This document shows positions 1 through 11,585 of a stretch of 64,000 bases of DNA, one piece after another. A program made the position numbers and the translations under genes. Position 1 is the first letter of the stretch. The number at the start of each line of letters is the position of its first letter. The notes below the pieces were generated by a model. That model had not been told where the DNA came from, searched no databases, and saw nothing but the letters and a program-made list of their open reading frames with translations. Origin of the DNA: Lepus europaeus (lineage: Eukaryota; Chordata; Mammalia; Lagomorpha; Leporidae); contig NC_084837.1 in NCBI RefSeq assembly GCF_033115175.1, positions 88,114,966 to 88,178,965 on the forward strand, in the 5' to 3' direction.

Positions 1-70
1 GGTGAGTTTGTAAAAAAGGGATCTATTTCAGCAGCAGTTATATCACGGTCATTATTCTCCCCTACGTCAT
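1..70 (-). CDS. TIPIN-like penultimate exon, cut by the window edge
   Basis: The minus strand from 70 downwards has an acceptor (polypyrimidine then CTGCAG) followed by coding sequence matching the start of the exon at 38765-38971. It encodes a GENND..DI and EIDPFFTN-like stretch related to the TIPIN region preceding its C terminus. The rest of the exon lies left of the window. It should belong to another unit of the array, whose DIS3L-like gene would then lie further left. The frame is open as far as visible. I cannot tell whether this copy is a gene or a remnant. Confidence 0.75.
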
Positions 71-196
71 CTGCAGTAGAAAAGGAAACGTTAGTACATC
101 TGTAGTATAAGACTAGTTACAGAAGGAGCTCGTCTTCAGTCAGGGGCAGGTGCCTACCCGAAGAAATAATTTGTAAGGCATGAGAATGTGAGAATA

Positions 197-414
197 GGGG
201 CCAGCACTGTGGTATAGCGGGTAAAGTCGCCAGCTGCTCCTCTTCCCATCCAGCTCTCTGCTGTGGCCTGGGAGATCAGTGGAAGATGGCCCAAGTCCTT
301 GGGCCCCTGCACCCACCTGGGAGACCCAGAAGAAGCTCCTGCCTCCTGGATTCCGATCGGTACAGTTTTGAGTATTGTAGCTATTTGGGGAGTGAATCAA
401 CAGATGGAAGCTCA

Positions 415-452
<38 letters not shown>

Positions 453-488
453 CTATGTAACTCTAACATTCAAATAAATAAATCTTAA
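197..488 (+). mobile_element. Lagomorph C-repeat SINE
   Basis: Complete element: tRNA-like head, internal box with CCTGGGAGATCAGTGGAAG, a long CT microsatellite (420-448) and an AAATAAATAAATCTT tail. Its duplicate is at 39092-39366. Confidence 0.95.
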
Positions 489-1258
489 TAAAGAGAATGT
501 GGAAATATATACTTGATATATTCTTGATTTAAAGACACATTTATAAATCACTTATAATGAGGCATGTTAGTCAAATGGAAATACTGTTTAAAATATGCAT
601 GAAAGGAAAAGTTCTTAGTTATGATTAGAAATATTTTATGCTTGGCCCGGTAAGAGAGCTTAAAGAATCCAAATCATCTTCTTGTTCTACATTTTAATTT
701 CTGGCCATAGTGACTCTGTATAGCATACAGTCATAATTTTATGTAGGCCATTATCTCTTAGAGGGCAAAGCAGACACAAATGAAAAAGGAAAAGAAATTT
801 GTATCTGCAGACATATTCCCAAAATAATGTTTAGAAAATAAATGCTCTACATTATTAATGTTAACAAACTCATAAAACCACCTAGATCAGTTATCTCAAA
901 GCAGGATGCCTCCAACGTGATCCACAGTGGTGAGGATTAGATGTTCCATTTAAGTATTAAGAAAAGTGAGTTTTACAAAAAGGTTTAAAATCTTATGACA
1001 GAGTCACTGTATCTGTGAGCTCCCTAGAAGGGTGAGAGAGCGGGGCCTCTTTTCACTTTAAGTGTAAGCACACGGGGACACAGTTGTTTCTGACTGCCCA
1101 GTCAAGTAAACACACAGATATGATCTTGTCTCACCCAAACAATTCCAAAAAAACACATGAGCAGTAGCTTAAAAAGATTCTGCAAAAGAACACAATGCCT
1201 CCAATTGGAATAGAAGCACAAGCAAGAAATATGTGACTTTTATTTAGTTAATAGTTTA
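489..1258. other. Non-coding AT-rich stretch, no gene seen
   Basis: Unique-looking AT-rich DNA between two SINEs, duplicated at 39367-40134 with scattered substitutions. I looked on the minus strand for the missing upstream TIPIN exons and saw none. Confidence 0.6.
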
Positions 1259-1567
1259 AAAAAAAAAAGATTTATTTGAAAGAGTTACACAGAGAAGGAG
1301 AGGCAGAGAGAGAGAGGTCTTCCATCCACTGGTTCACTCCCCAATTGACTGCAGCGGCTAGAGCTGTGCCAATCCGAAGCCAGGAGCATCTTCCAGGTCT
1401 CCCACTTGGGTGCAGGGGCCCAAGGACTTGGGCCGGATTCTACTGCTTTCCCAGGCCACAGCAGAGAGCTGGATTCAAAGTGGAGCAGCCGGGACTCGAA
1501 CCGGCGCCCATATGGGATGCTGGCACTGCAGGCAGCGGCTTTACCCACTACACCACAGCGCTGGCCC
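1259..1567 (-). mobile_element. Lagomorph C-repeat SINE, reverse
   Basis: Begins with an A run and GATTTATTTGAAAGAG (tail complement) and ends with GCGCTGGCCCC (head complement). Its duplicate is at 40135-40445. Confidence 0.95.
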
Positions 1568-2211
1568 CTCTATGTAACTTTTAAATTAAAAAGTTTAAAG
1601 CTGTGCAAAGGTCGCAGGGCTGTTTGTTCACACCCCCCCCCCCCACACACACACACGCACACGATACTGAAAGTCCTTGTGAAGGTGTTCGCGGATTTCT
1701 GCCCGGTTGTAAATGGCAGTGGCCTGCAGGAGCTGGGCATGGTCTGGTTTGTCCTGGGCCACAGTGCAGTGCCACGCCGGGTGGGATGCCTGATGGCCTC
1801 TTCTCTTTGGCTTTCCCTTCCCTTGGCTGTCCAAGGACCCCAGGCCACAGGACAGCCCACTGCTCTCGCAGCTTTCAGCACTGTGTTGCTGATGGAAATC
1901 TCTGACTGTGGCTCTGTTTTGCTGGTGCCTGACTTCAGGCTCCCCCAGGCTGAGCACCCACGTGCTCAGGCTGCAGAGGAGCGTGGAGCATCTGTATGGG
2001 AGTGCAGACATCAGCAACCGCTCTGGATTAAAATCAAAAGGTCTCATCAAAAGCTCAGCCCGGGGAAGGTGGGCATTCTAACAAACAGCTAAGAGGACAG
2101 GGAGGCTAAGTGCATAAAAGAAATCCTGGAGGTGAGCTCCAAGGGCCAGAGTGCTTATGGAAGCCAGTTTTGAAACGCTCTGTACTTATTTCTTTCTTTA
2201 AGATCACCTAG
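1568..2211. other. Non-coding stretch with C/CA-rich simple repeat
   Basis: Contains a poly-C plus CA run at 1628-1662, otherwise unique-looking. In unit 2 this stretch is split at 1814 by the provirus. The reading frames in it are not conserved proteins I recognise. Confidence 0.6.
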
Positions 2212-2451
2212 TGGGGTCAGTGTTGCAGCATAGTGGGCTGAGCTACTGCCTGCGATGCTGGCGTATCATATCTACCCTGCTTGGAGTCCCACATCCCAGC
2301 TCCCTGCGAGTGAGTCTGAGGAAAAGATGGCCCAAGTGCCTGGTCCCCTGCCACCCATGTAGGAGACAGGATGGAATTCCGGGCTCCTGGCTTTGGTCTG
2401 ACACAGCCCTGGCCATTGTGGCCATTTGGGGAGTGAACTAGCAGATGGAAG

Positions 2452-2485
<34 letters not shown>

Positions 2486-2513
2486 CTAATTCTGCCTTTC
2501 AAATAAATAAGTG
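2212..2513 (+). mobile_element. Lagomorph C-repeat SINE
   Basis: Head, body, CT run (2454-2482) and AAATAAATAAG tail are present. Duplicate at 43982-44284. Confidence 0.93.
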
Positions 2514-3002
2514 TATCACACTAGTACAATGTGCACGTGGCAACACAAACAGTGCTGAAACATGCATACGCCTGACAAAAACGTTCAAGTTCTGTTCCTT
2601 TCTGAACTCTTCCCTCCCGAGTCATTCACCCTTGTTGACAGCTGGCAGATGGGGATAATTTTAAAAGTTCTTGGAAAGTGGAATTAAAAATTTATTTTGG
2701 TGCAAACATTTTTTGAAATTCATGCATACTTTTTCCCCCATAATGCACATTTTCCATGGATGTTTTGAAAGACCCCTCATGGAGAAGGGATGAAGTGACT
2801 GCCATGTCTGTATACCCAGTTCCTGGGAAAGTCATTTTGAACCCAAGCGGTTGGTTACAGAGTTCATGCAGTAGTGACCCGGCTGTGCCACCTTTCGGCT
2901 AGGAAATGATCAGAGTTCTAGAAACTGGAGTATAAGCTATGATGGTAGACTGTGGATGAACGCACTTACAGGGCTACAGAATTCTGAAATATGGCATTTA
3001 AA
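2514..3002. other. Non-coding stretch, no gene seen
   Basis: AT-rich DNA. The stretch around 2690-2780 looks like an old interspersed repeat that I cannot name. Duplicated at 44285-44779. Confidence 0.5.
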
Positions 3003-3352
3003 TTTTTTTGAAAAAAATTGATTTAAAAGGCAAGGTGACAGAGCGAGAGCGAGAGAGAGCAAGAGAGTGAGAGAGAGGGAAGAGCGAGCTTCCATCTACT
3101 GGTTCACTCCCCAAATACCCGTGACAGCTAGGTCTGGGCCAGGGCATAGTCAGGAGCCAGAAACTCCATCTGCGTCTCCCACGTGGGTATCGGGGATCCT
3201 CGCATGTGGGCCCTCCTCTGCTGCCGTCCCAGCTGCGTTAGCAGGAAGCTGGATTGGAAGTGGAGCGGCCGGGACTTGAACCCGCGCTCTGCTATGGGAT
3301 GCAGGAGTCCTAAGCGGCAGCATAACCTGCTGGGCCACCGCGCCTGCCCCTC
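3003..3352 (-). mobile_element. Lagomorph C-repeat SINE, reverse, diverged
   Basis: GA-rich tail complement, then the body and a head with CGGGACTTGAACCCGCGCTC. Older subfamily by its divergence. Duplicate at 44780-45125. Confidence 0.85.
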
Positions 3353-4363
3353 CCCGCCACGTTTCAGTACCCACCCTGCCCTTACCTGGACTCCCGGAGT
3401 CTCAGTGACTCCACTTGTAAGTTACGGCTGGCAGGAGGGATGATGCTGGCTATTAACGTGAAAGACCTCGTGATTCCAAAGGCTCCCCTAACTGTGTAAA
3501 AGTACCCGGTCTGTCTGAGGAGTCAGTGTATTTCCACCTGGACGCCTCTCCGTGGGAGACACATTGGAGGAGAAATGGCCTCTGAGGTTGCTCTGCTGCT
3601 TCCATTAGGGATAATTTCATTTCCTATATGTTCGAGGCTGTTCATCCTGGGTTTTCACTTTTCCCAGCAAATCCAAAGGCTCCCTTCTGGCATTCTAAAC
3701 GCCCTGTGAATCCCCCTAATCCACTTTGCAATGATTACTCTAAAATGTTCTGCTTAACTCTTGCTGATTTTTCAAAGGGAAAATTATTTTGCTCTCACCA
3801 AATGGTGTGTCTTAGCAAGATTTTTAGCGCTGTGTGCTTCGCCTATTGAGAGTTTTGTCCTTCTGCCACTAAGGGGCGCTGCTTCATCACTTTGGTTTGT
3901 GTTTTTAGGGGTCTCTGCTGAAGTCCCCCTCTGGGCTGATGCCTTCCTGGAAACTTGGCCTTTCACACCTTGCCCTTAAAACGCATTCCATGACTCCAGG
4001 CAACACACACACCTCAGATGCTCCAACCTTAATTAGCAACCTGGCTTCATTGATTGATAAAGAAAAAGAAAATCCTTTAATCTTGAAACAATCGAAGGGG
4101 AAATGCACTTGTGCAGACAGCTGCTTATAATAAAAAAATAGAAGCATCCCTGTTTATTGTTTAATTTTTAGCATTGATGTCATTTGGTACAATTACACGT
4201 TCATCTGTCTTGCAGGGTTTTTATTTCCAGCAATGATAAATGCTTATTGCATTGGATTAATGTATTTTATGGAGTCTTTGTTTATTTTGCTATTTTATTA
4301 TGGATATGTTTGAATGTGGGAAAGTGAATTCCATTTGAGTCTTGTATTAAGACAATGAATTAG
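3353..4363. other. Non-coding stretch, no gene seen
   Basis: About 1 kb of unique-looking sequence duplicated at 45126-46106. Unit 2 lacks about 45 bp near 4082-4125. I found no exon with conserved features. Confidence 0.55.
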
Positions 4364-5042
4364 GGGCTGACACTGTGGTGTAGTAGGTTAATCCTCCGCC
4401 TGCAGTGCCGGCACTCCATATGGGCACTGGTTCTAGTACCCGGCTGCTCCTCTTCCCATCCAGCTCTCTGCTATGGCCTGGGAAAGCAGTGGAAGATGGC
4501 CCAAGTGGTTGGGCCCCTGCACCAGCATGGGAGACCCAAAAGAAGCTCCTGGATCCTGGCTTCGGATCGGTGCAGCTCCGGCCGTTGTGGCAATTTGGGG
4601 AGTGAATCAGTGGATGGAAGACCTTTTTCTCTCTCTCCCTCTCACTGTCTGTAAATCTACTTCTCAAATAAATAAATAAATAATTTTTTTTTTTTGACAG
4701 GCAGAGTGGATAGTGAGAGAGACAGAGAGAAACGTCTTCCTTTTTGCCGTTGGTTCACCCTCCAATGGCCACTGAGGCCGGTGCATCGCGCTGATCCGAA
4801 GCCAGGAGCCAGGTGCTTCTCCTGGTCTCCCATGCGGGTGCAGGGCCCAAGGACTTGGGCCATCCTCCACTGCCTTCCCGGGCCACAGCAGAGAGTTGGA
4901 CTGAAAGAGGGGCAACCAGGATAGAATCCGGCGCCCCGACCGGGACTAGAACCTGATGTGCCGGCGCCACAAGGCGGAGGATTAGCCTGTTAAGCCATGG
5001 TGCCGGCCAATAAATAAAAATCCTAAAAAAAAATAAAAGACA
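4364..5042 (+). mobile_element. C-repeat SINE with a second SINE nested in its tail
   Basis: The head and body run to about 4682. The AAATAAATAAAT tail is interrupted by an opposite-strand SINE and resumes at 5009. Duplicate at 46107-46791. Confidence 0.9.
4683..5008 (-). mobile_element. Younger C-repeat SINE subfamily, reverse, nested
   Basis: Starts with a T run and TTGACAGGCAGAGTGGA and ends with GGTGCCGGCC. AATAAATA repeats on both sides fit a target-site duplication in the host SINE tail. Duplicate at 46430-46758. Confidence 0.9.
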
Positions 5043-5049
5043 ATTAGTT

Positions 5050-5391
5050 AGGGGCTGGTGCTGTGCCACAGTGGGTTAATGCCCTGGCCTGAAGCGCCGG
5101 CATCCCATATGGGCGTCAGTTTGAGACCCAGCTGCTCCACTTCGAATCCAGCTCTCTGCTATGGCCTGGGAAAGCAGTAGAAGATGGCCCAAGTCCTTGG
5201 GACCCTGCACTCATGTGGGAGACCCTGAAGAAGCTCCTGGCTCCTGGCTTCGGATCGGCACAGCTCTGGCCATTGTGACTAACTAGGGAATGAACCAGTG
5301 GGTGGAAGACCTCTCTCTCCCTGTGCCTCTCCTCTCTCTGTGTATCTCTGACTTTTAAATAAATAAATAAACCTTTAAAAAAAAAAAAAGG
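5050..5391 (+). mobile_element. Lagomorph C-repeat SINE
   Basis: Complete, with an A-rich tail at 5377-5391. Duplicate at 46804-47141. Confidence 0.93.
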
Positions 5392-5533
5392 ACAATGAAT
5401 TCTAAAAGCTTATATTTATGACTGAAGGGTTATGAAGGAATGGGGTGGGGGGAGAAGACAAAGATGATTTACAATGATCGCAAACTTCCTGATTTTGGAT
5501 ACATATAAGCAAAGTATTAAAAATTTCAGAGTG

Positions 5534-6239
5534 GGACCTGGTGCTGTGGCATAACAGGTTAAGCCACTGCCTGCCTCGCCAGCATCCCATATGGGTGCCG
5601 GTTCTAATCCCGGCTGCTCCACTTCTTATCCAGCTCCCTGCTAATGAGCCTGGGAAAGCAGTGGAGGATTGGGCCCTGCATCCACGTGGGAGACTCTGAA
5701 GAAGCTTCTGGCTCTGGCTTCTGCCTGGCACCACCCCGGCCATTATGGCCATTTGGAAAGTGAACTAGCAAGTGGACAGCTCCGAGCGTTGCAGCCATTT
5801 GGGGAGTGAACCAGTGAATGGAAGACTTCTTTCTCTCTCTGTCTCTCCAGCTGTAATTCTGCCTCTCAAATAAATTTATTTTTTATTAATTTTTCATTTT
5901 TTGACAGGCAGAGTGGGTAGTGAGAGAGAGAGAGAGAAAGGTCTTCCTTTTTGCCGTTGGTTCACCCTCCAATGGCCGCTGAGGCCGGCGCATCGCGCTG
6001 AACCGAAGCCAGGAGCCAGGTGCTTTTTCCTGGTCTCCCATGCGGGTGCAGGGCCCAAGGACTTGGGCCATCCTCCACTGCCTTCCCGGGCCATAGCAGA
6101 GAGCTGGCCTGGAAGAGGGGCAACCAGGATAGAATCCGGTGCCCCGACCGGGACTAGAACCCAATGTGCAGGCTCTACAATGCAGAGGATTAGCCTGTTA
6201 AGCCACGGCGCCGGACTCAAATAAATAAATCTTTAAAAA
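5534..6239 (+). mobile_element. C-repeat SINE with a nested SINE
   Basis: The body runs to about 5877. The CTCAAATAAAT tail is interrupted by a reverse SINE and repeated after it (6216 on), as expected for a target-site duplication. Duplicate at 47283-47991. Confidence 0.9.
5878..6215 (-). mobile_element. Younger C-repeat SINE, reverse, nested
   Basis: TTGACAGGCAGAGTGGGTAG start and GCGCCGGA end, inserted in the tail of the SINE at 5534. Duplicate at 47623-47969. Confidence 0.9.
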
Positions 6240-6489
6240 GAGAGAGAAAGAGAGGGAGACAGAGATTTTCCCTTGATGGCTCAATCCCTAATTGGCTGGA
6301 ATGGCCAGGGCTGGGCCAGCCCAAAGCCAGGAGCCAGGAGCTTCATCCAGGTCCGCCACCTTCTGCTGCCTCCCATGTGCACTAGCAAGGAGCTGGATGG
6401 AAGAGGAGCAGCTGGGACATGAACTGGCGCCACATGGGATGCCAGAGTCAAGGCGGAGGCTTAGCCTACTACGCCCCAGTGCCAGCCAC
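6240..6489 (-). mobile_element. C-repeat SINE, reverse, diverged
   Basis: GA-rich tail complement, body with AGCCAGGAGCCAGGAGC, then the head complement ending GCCAGCCACC. Duplicate at 47992-48238. Confidence 0.85.
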
Positions 6490-7490
6490 CCTGTACAAGT
6501 TTCCTAATCTCCTCTGTAGAGCACCGGTGTATTAATTAGGGTAATGCTAGCTGCTACAGGTTTATATCTCCAAGAATCCACCAAGAATGCTCCCAGGTTC
6601 TGGTAGGCAAGGTTTTGCTCTGCAGAGTCCTCCAGGTTTCCAAGTTGATTGGGGGGAGGGGAGGATCTGCCATCGTTAATGATGACTTCCCAGATGCCTG
6701 GGGCCTTGGCATCCAGCAGTGGATCCAGGTGGAGCATGCATGGGGGTCGCCATGGGCCAGGTCTGGACGTGGGGCCACTACATTCCACCCATTAGAAGTC
6801 AGTCAAGATGCCAGCGCTGGGATATAGCGGGTAAAGCCACCGCCTGCAGCACCATCCTATATAAGTGCTGCTTCGAGACCCGGCTGCTGCACTTCCAATC
6901 CAGCTCTCTGCTATGGCCTGGGAAAGCAGCAGAAGATGGCCCAAGTCCTTGGGCCCCTGCACCCACGTGGGAGACATGGAAGAAGCTCCTGGCTCCTGGC
7001 TTCGGATCAGCTCAGCTCCAGCCATTGCAGCCATGTGGGGAGTGAGCCAGTGGGTGGAAGACCTTTCTCTCTCTCTGCCTCTGCCTCTCTGTAACTCTGC
7101 CTTTCAAATAAATACTTAAAAAAAAAAAAAAAAGTCAGTCACATGGCCACACCTATCTATCTGCCAGGGAGGCTGGGGAGTGTGGTTCATCTCTGTGCCA
7201 CAGAAAAGGAGGACATGACGCTGATGGACAGAGTCAGTGTCCACCACAACAAATCACGCACTGAGGGACGGTGCCGAGACTCGGAGGAGGTGTTGTGATG
7301 GACACTGGACTCACTGGATCCTGGGGACGGCGGGGCAGGGCAGGGCGGGGCGGCAGGGACAAAGAGAGCAGTGGAGGCCTGAACAGCGTCAGGGGAGGGC
7401 AGAGCAGACTGACGCCTCTGGGCTAAGGGTTTCCACTGAGGCACCCCGGTAGTCACAGATGCTGTTCACCAGAGGCTGTCACTGCCCTGC
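6490..7490. repeat. Old interspersed repeat, interrupted by a SINE
   Basis: The sequence around GGGTAATGCTAGCTGCTAC (6540) and GTCAGTCACATGGCCACACC (7131) resembles an ancient mammalian interspersed repeat whose family I cannot name. It is split by the SINE at 6806-7131. Unit 2 keeps 6490-6845 (48239-48590) and has lost the rest. Confidence 0.5.
6806..7131 (+). mobile_element. C-repeat SINE with target-site duplication
   Basis: Complete element flanked by AAGTCAGTCA on both sides. Unit 2 keeps only its first 40 or so bases (48556-48592) because of a later deletion. Confidence 0.93.
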
Positions 7491-7840
7491 CTTCAGGCCA
7501 CGGGGTGGGAAGGCAACTCCTGCCCAGCCACCCCCATTGCTGGGGGAGTGGTCATGGGACTAAGTTCTGGCATGGTGTTACTGGACCTGACAGCCCACTT
7601 GATGCAGGGTTGGGGAGAACAGAGCCCAGGGACAGGGCAGGAGCTCACAACAAACAAACAAAAGTTACTGAACAAGAGCGAGGTTTTAGATGTGTAATTG
7701 CTGGTCAGGCTTGCTTCCACATTTTTGTCTCATTCCATGACACAGAAGTTTCTCACCTTCAGAAAAACTCCCATTGTCTTCAGCTTGTCTCACACGGTAG
7801 GCCAACGTCTAGCCAGCTCCCTTAACACCTCCCCTCAAGA
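7491..7840 (+). repeat. Unnamed interspersed repeat, probably LTR-derived
   Basis: Shares a diverged block with 55030-55260 and 56880-57182. Common parts are a GGCTTGCTTCCACATTT-like stretch, a CCCATT(T)TCTT stretch, and GTCTAGCTAGC- or CTACCTAGCTACCT-like ends. The family is not recognised. Confidence 0.4.
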
Positions 7841-8149
7841 GAAGTAACCCACAGTCTTATGCGGGGCGGGGGGAGAGTGAAGGTCCATATTCTGCATTGT
7901 CTTCAAGCTGGCATATGGGGGCGTGGAGCTGGTTACGGGTACTCTTCTCTTGAGGTCTGCCCTGTGGTGTTGGAACGTGGTGTTGGAAAAGATGGTCCGG
8001 CGTGGTTCACCGGGCTGATCATGTCATCTGATGGACGCACAGACTGGAGGCCCTGCCTCATCATCATCTGGAGCCGGACACCTTCTATTCTGGTAGAGAC
8101 AAAACAAACGGTGCAGTAAAGACACAGGGTCCAAGGAGCAGTGAGAGTA

Positions 8150-10050
8150 TGAGAGCTATAAGGCCAAGGAGAGACAAAAACCGGGATTTCCACAACCCAG
8201 TGTGGGGCCAGAGATTCCAACCCTGTTCAGCCTGGTCCTAGCGCTGCCTGGCCTCAGCCAAGAGATGGTAAATACAGTTTACGTTGTCCCGTTTGACCCA
8301 AACACAACCATCGCGCAGCACACCCCTTGGGCAGCAGTTAGCATGTCTAAGGCCCCCTGTTTTGAAGGACTAGGCTTGGCCATCCTTGCGCAGGGGCCCT
8401 AACCATGACAGCCTTTCCCTGGGAAAAGGCTGTGTTTTGTTCTCTCCCTGCTTTATTATTTCCTTGTATCTAGGGATCTACAACCGGCTAAAGAAACGGC
8501 GGAGCTGTCTTAAGGCTGTCGGGGTAGGGCTTTGCTGCACGGCCCATGTCCTCTCTGGGTCAGCCTCTGTCCCCAGGGGTGAGGACGAGCCCTAAACAGT
8601 CTACTTCTGACAGTAACCACCTTCTGTTAGGAAGTTAAGGGTGTTAGTCAAAGGTCCCAACCTGGAGTCTTGAGAGAACACAGCAGCAAATCGTCTACAT
8701 ATTCAAGGATCTCTCTACCCGCCTCAAGAGACTGGTTCTTTGGGTGCTCTGCAGGGGCCTGTCCAAATAGCTGGTAGCACTGTCCAAGTTAGCTGTAACT
8801 CTATGCCATTGGCAACTAAGAACCCACAGGAGGGGCCTTTAGGCTTAATGATAATAGAGCAGGCCAGGTATGTGTGAGGCCCAGACCTCTCTTCACATGG
8901 GGTATTGGAAGAGACATTGCAACACAGGCATAAATCTCCTTAGGGAAGGCACCATGTGAACCCTCATTACCAGGCAGGACCGGGAGGAGGTTAGCACAGA
9001 ATAGGCAACTCCAGAATCTAAAAGAAAAGGCATGGCCTGCCTGCAGCATCCAACGACCCTAGACCCTGGCCCCCCGTAGCAACGGTCGGCTTGGGAGCAG
9101 ATGGAGGGAAGGGCTTCCTGGGCACAGGGCCAGCAGGGCCTGTGGTGCTGACCTGGGAGTCCCCCTGCCCTCGGGGCAATGCGGTGACCCAGCTCTTGGC
9201 AGAGAGGCCAGGGCCCTTTCAGAGGCCAGCTTCTGTTGTGACAGCTGCTCGCCCCGTGCCCTGGCTTCCACGTGGAACGCAGATGCTATGTGGGCAGAAG
9301 TGGCCTCACTGGGTCTCCTCGATGGCAGGCAGATCACTGCGGAAAGCAGCTATCGGCTGGGCCTGCCATCGCTCCTTTACCACTCCACCTGCTTGGCTCC
9401 TTCCTCTTCCTTCTGGTCTCTGTCACAGTAGACCTGGGGCAGCCTTTCGCATGTCAGCCAAGGGGTGCTCGGCCCTATCCCTAACGTTTGAAGCTTCCTT
9501 CTACTACCAGGAATGGCCTGAGTTGGGAACCTACAGTCAGGGGCATCTTTAGACTGTGTGTTTTCCTGTGAGCGAGGAGAACCGTGTCCTTCTGGTAAGA
9601 GTGAACGTGTCAGTGAGCTCACACCGTCCATCTATCCATGTAGAGCTTCCCATCTCCCTCTGTGTGTCTCGTATTGTAAAGAGGCCTCCTGTCCTGAGCA
9701 TTCCCCCAGGAGCCGTTCAGTCTCTCGTGTCCTGTAGGGGGTACCTCCCAGTGGCTTCTACACTCAAGGCTGAGGGCTGAATCTCCAAGCACAGGAGAGC
9801 AGAGGGCACAGGGACGCTGGGTACCCACAGGGGCACTGTTCTGCGGTGGCAGTTCTTTTGGCTTTGCCTCAGGGTGGGCTCTTGGGGGCAGATTAAGTTT
9901 TAGCATGGATGAGTCCAGCTTGCAGTTTTTATAGAGTTCATGATTTTCTCTTAGCGCCATAAAGGCCTTCTCGTCGGGGACTTCTGTCCACTTACTGTGC
10001 CCACGGCAGAACAGGTCTAGCTATAAAATGGTATTATAATTTAAAGTTCC
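8150..10050 (-). mobile_element. Class I (gamma-like) endogenous retrovirus fossil, internal fragment
   Basis: On the minus strand, from right to left, are gag-like sequence with a degenerate CxxC..GH knuckle near 9170-9210, a retroviral protease active-site-like stretch (LLDSGVAYSVLT) near 8990-9040, and reverse-transcriptase remains (QLTWT, then YVDDLLL) near 8680-8800. This order fits gag-pro-pol of a gammaretrovirus-like element. The fossil is broken in many places and missing segments; no paired LTRs are assigned. Unit 2 keeps only the right part (48592-49420), the rest lying in its deletion. It is older than the segmental duplication. Confidence 0.7.
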
Positions 10051-11284
10051 ATTTTCTGGCCAGGCTTTCTGGTCACCTAATTTATATTGTGGCCAGGTGG
10101 TGCTGCAAAGAGAAATTAGCCATTTCACTGATCCTTAAAGTCAGTGAAGGAGGGGGAGTCAAACTGTGACCAATTTTTGAGAATCCGTCCTAGAGGTGAG
10201 CCGAGGGGGATGAGGGTCGGTTCCCCATCTGAAAGGGAACAGGGAAGCTAGGGCAGGCGTCCCCGCCATCCGAAGCGCTGCCACCTCCCGACGCCTGGAG
10301 AGCTCCATGTAAGTTCTTCCCAGGGCTTCGGCACTGAGCGTGGAGCTTGTGGGCTGCGGGCCAGGGGATTCCACACTTCACTGGCATTTACCCCATACCC
10401 CATTAATGTGTTGACCACACAGCCCGGCTCATTTCTGGTATCCGTATGCACCACATGAGCCATCTGCAACCGTGTCTAAGTGTCCTTGGGGACCTCTCCT
10501 CCCTTTTGGCTGCACCTCCCACAAAATGCCCGGCTATTTAACGTTCAGCTTGTCTGAGCCTCTGTCAGTCACCCTGTAGAGCATCTGGCCTGTTGACAGA
10601 GCCTGCTGGCTTGGGCAGGACAAGAGCATGCATTTATCCCATTTTTGGTTTTGTTTGTTTACCCTTTAATTCGACCAGCCATGACTGCTGGGTAGCTACT
10701 GGCAAAATGCACCCGGCTACTGAGTAAAACCCCAGGCCTGACACAGGTGTCCTGTCCAGTGGCAAGGATTTCCCATGGGTGCATTGCTGGACCCCTATAT
10801 AGACATTCTGCCCCCAACCTGGGGAGGTTAACCTTTAGCGCCTGGGGACCCTGAGCACCTGGAGAAGGCAGGGGAGGGGTGCGAGCGAGGTTAGGAGTGC
10901 AGTGGGGGAGGTTAGCCAGCTCCCTGTCTCAGCGACGACCGAGCATACATTCCCGCCACCCTCTGCAGCCCCCTGAGAGACAGGAAGCAACCCTAGGTCC
11001 ACAGCCAGGGACAAAGGGCCCAGCTGACTCCAGCCTAATGTGCGGAAGGACAAAAAGCCCCCAGGACTCAAAAACTGAAAACCAAACAGGATGTGGTTAC
11101 AGCTGGACTCGGCCAGCTCCAGATACTGACTCCCCAGCAATGAGATGGTCCTGAGATGTGTGATGCTTGCAAAACCCTGCCCCAACTTCCCCCAGCCCAA
11201 AGGATACAAAGCCCTAGGCTCCTGCTCGAGAACACCTCTCACTGAGGGAGCTTTCCTTTGCTTCAATAGAACTTTGCTCTCCCT
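10051..11284. repeat. Probable ERV/LTR-derived sequence, not resolved
   Basis: No host exon seen. The right end (11250-11283), GCTTCAATAGAACTTTGCTC, looks like the R-U5 part of a class I LTR in + orientation, opposite to the adjacent pol remains, so more than one element may be present. Duplicate at 49420-50652. Confidence 0.4.
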
Positions 11285-11584
11285 CGGGACTGGCATTGTG
11301 GTGTCGTGGGTCAAGCTGCTGTCTGCAACGCCAACATCCCGTACGAGCACTGATTCGAGGCCCAGCTGCTCCGCCTCGGATCCAGCTCCCTACTAATGTG
11401 CCTGGGAAAGCAGCAGAAGAGGGCCCCAGTTCATGGGCCCCTGCCAACCACACGGGAGATCCAGATGGAATTCTAGGCTCCTGGCTCTGTTGTAGCTACT
11501 TGGGGAAGGAACGAGAAGATGGAAGACCTGTCTCTCCCTCTCTGTAACTCTACCCTATAGACATAAAATCTTAAATTAAAAAAA
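11285..11584 (+). mobile_element. C-repeat SINE, diverged
   Basis: GGGACTGGCATTGTGGTG head, body, and a short degenerate tail. Duplicate at 50653-50960. Confidence 0.88.
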
Positions 11585-11585
11585 T

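Noticed and set aside
197-488. tRNA genes
   Set aside because: The tRNA-like heads of the C-repeat SINEs lack a coherent cloverleaf with anticodon and recur dozens of times with SINE bodies.
1406-2092. A 228-codon + strand frame and a 140-codon minus frame (1628-2050)
   Set aside because: They cross a SINE and a C/CA simple repeat. In unit 2 the region is split by a provirus, and no family match is apparent.
9619-9960. A 113-codon minus-strand frame as a possible host gene
   Set aside because: Its position next to protease- and polymerase-like remains on the same strand fits degenerate gag better. No host family is recognised.
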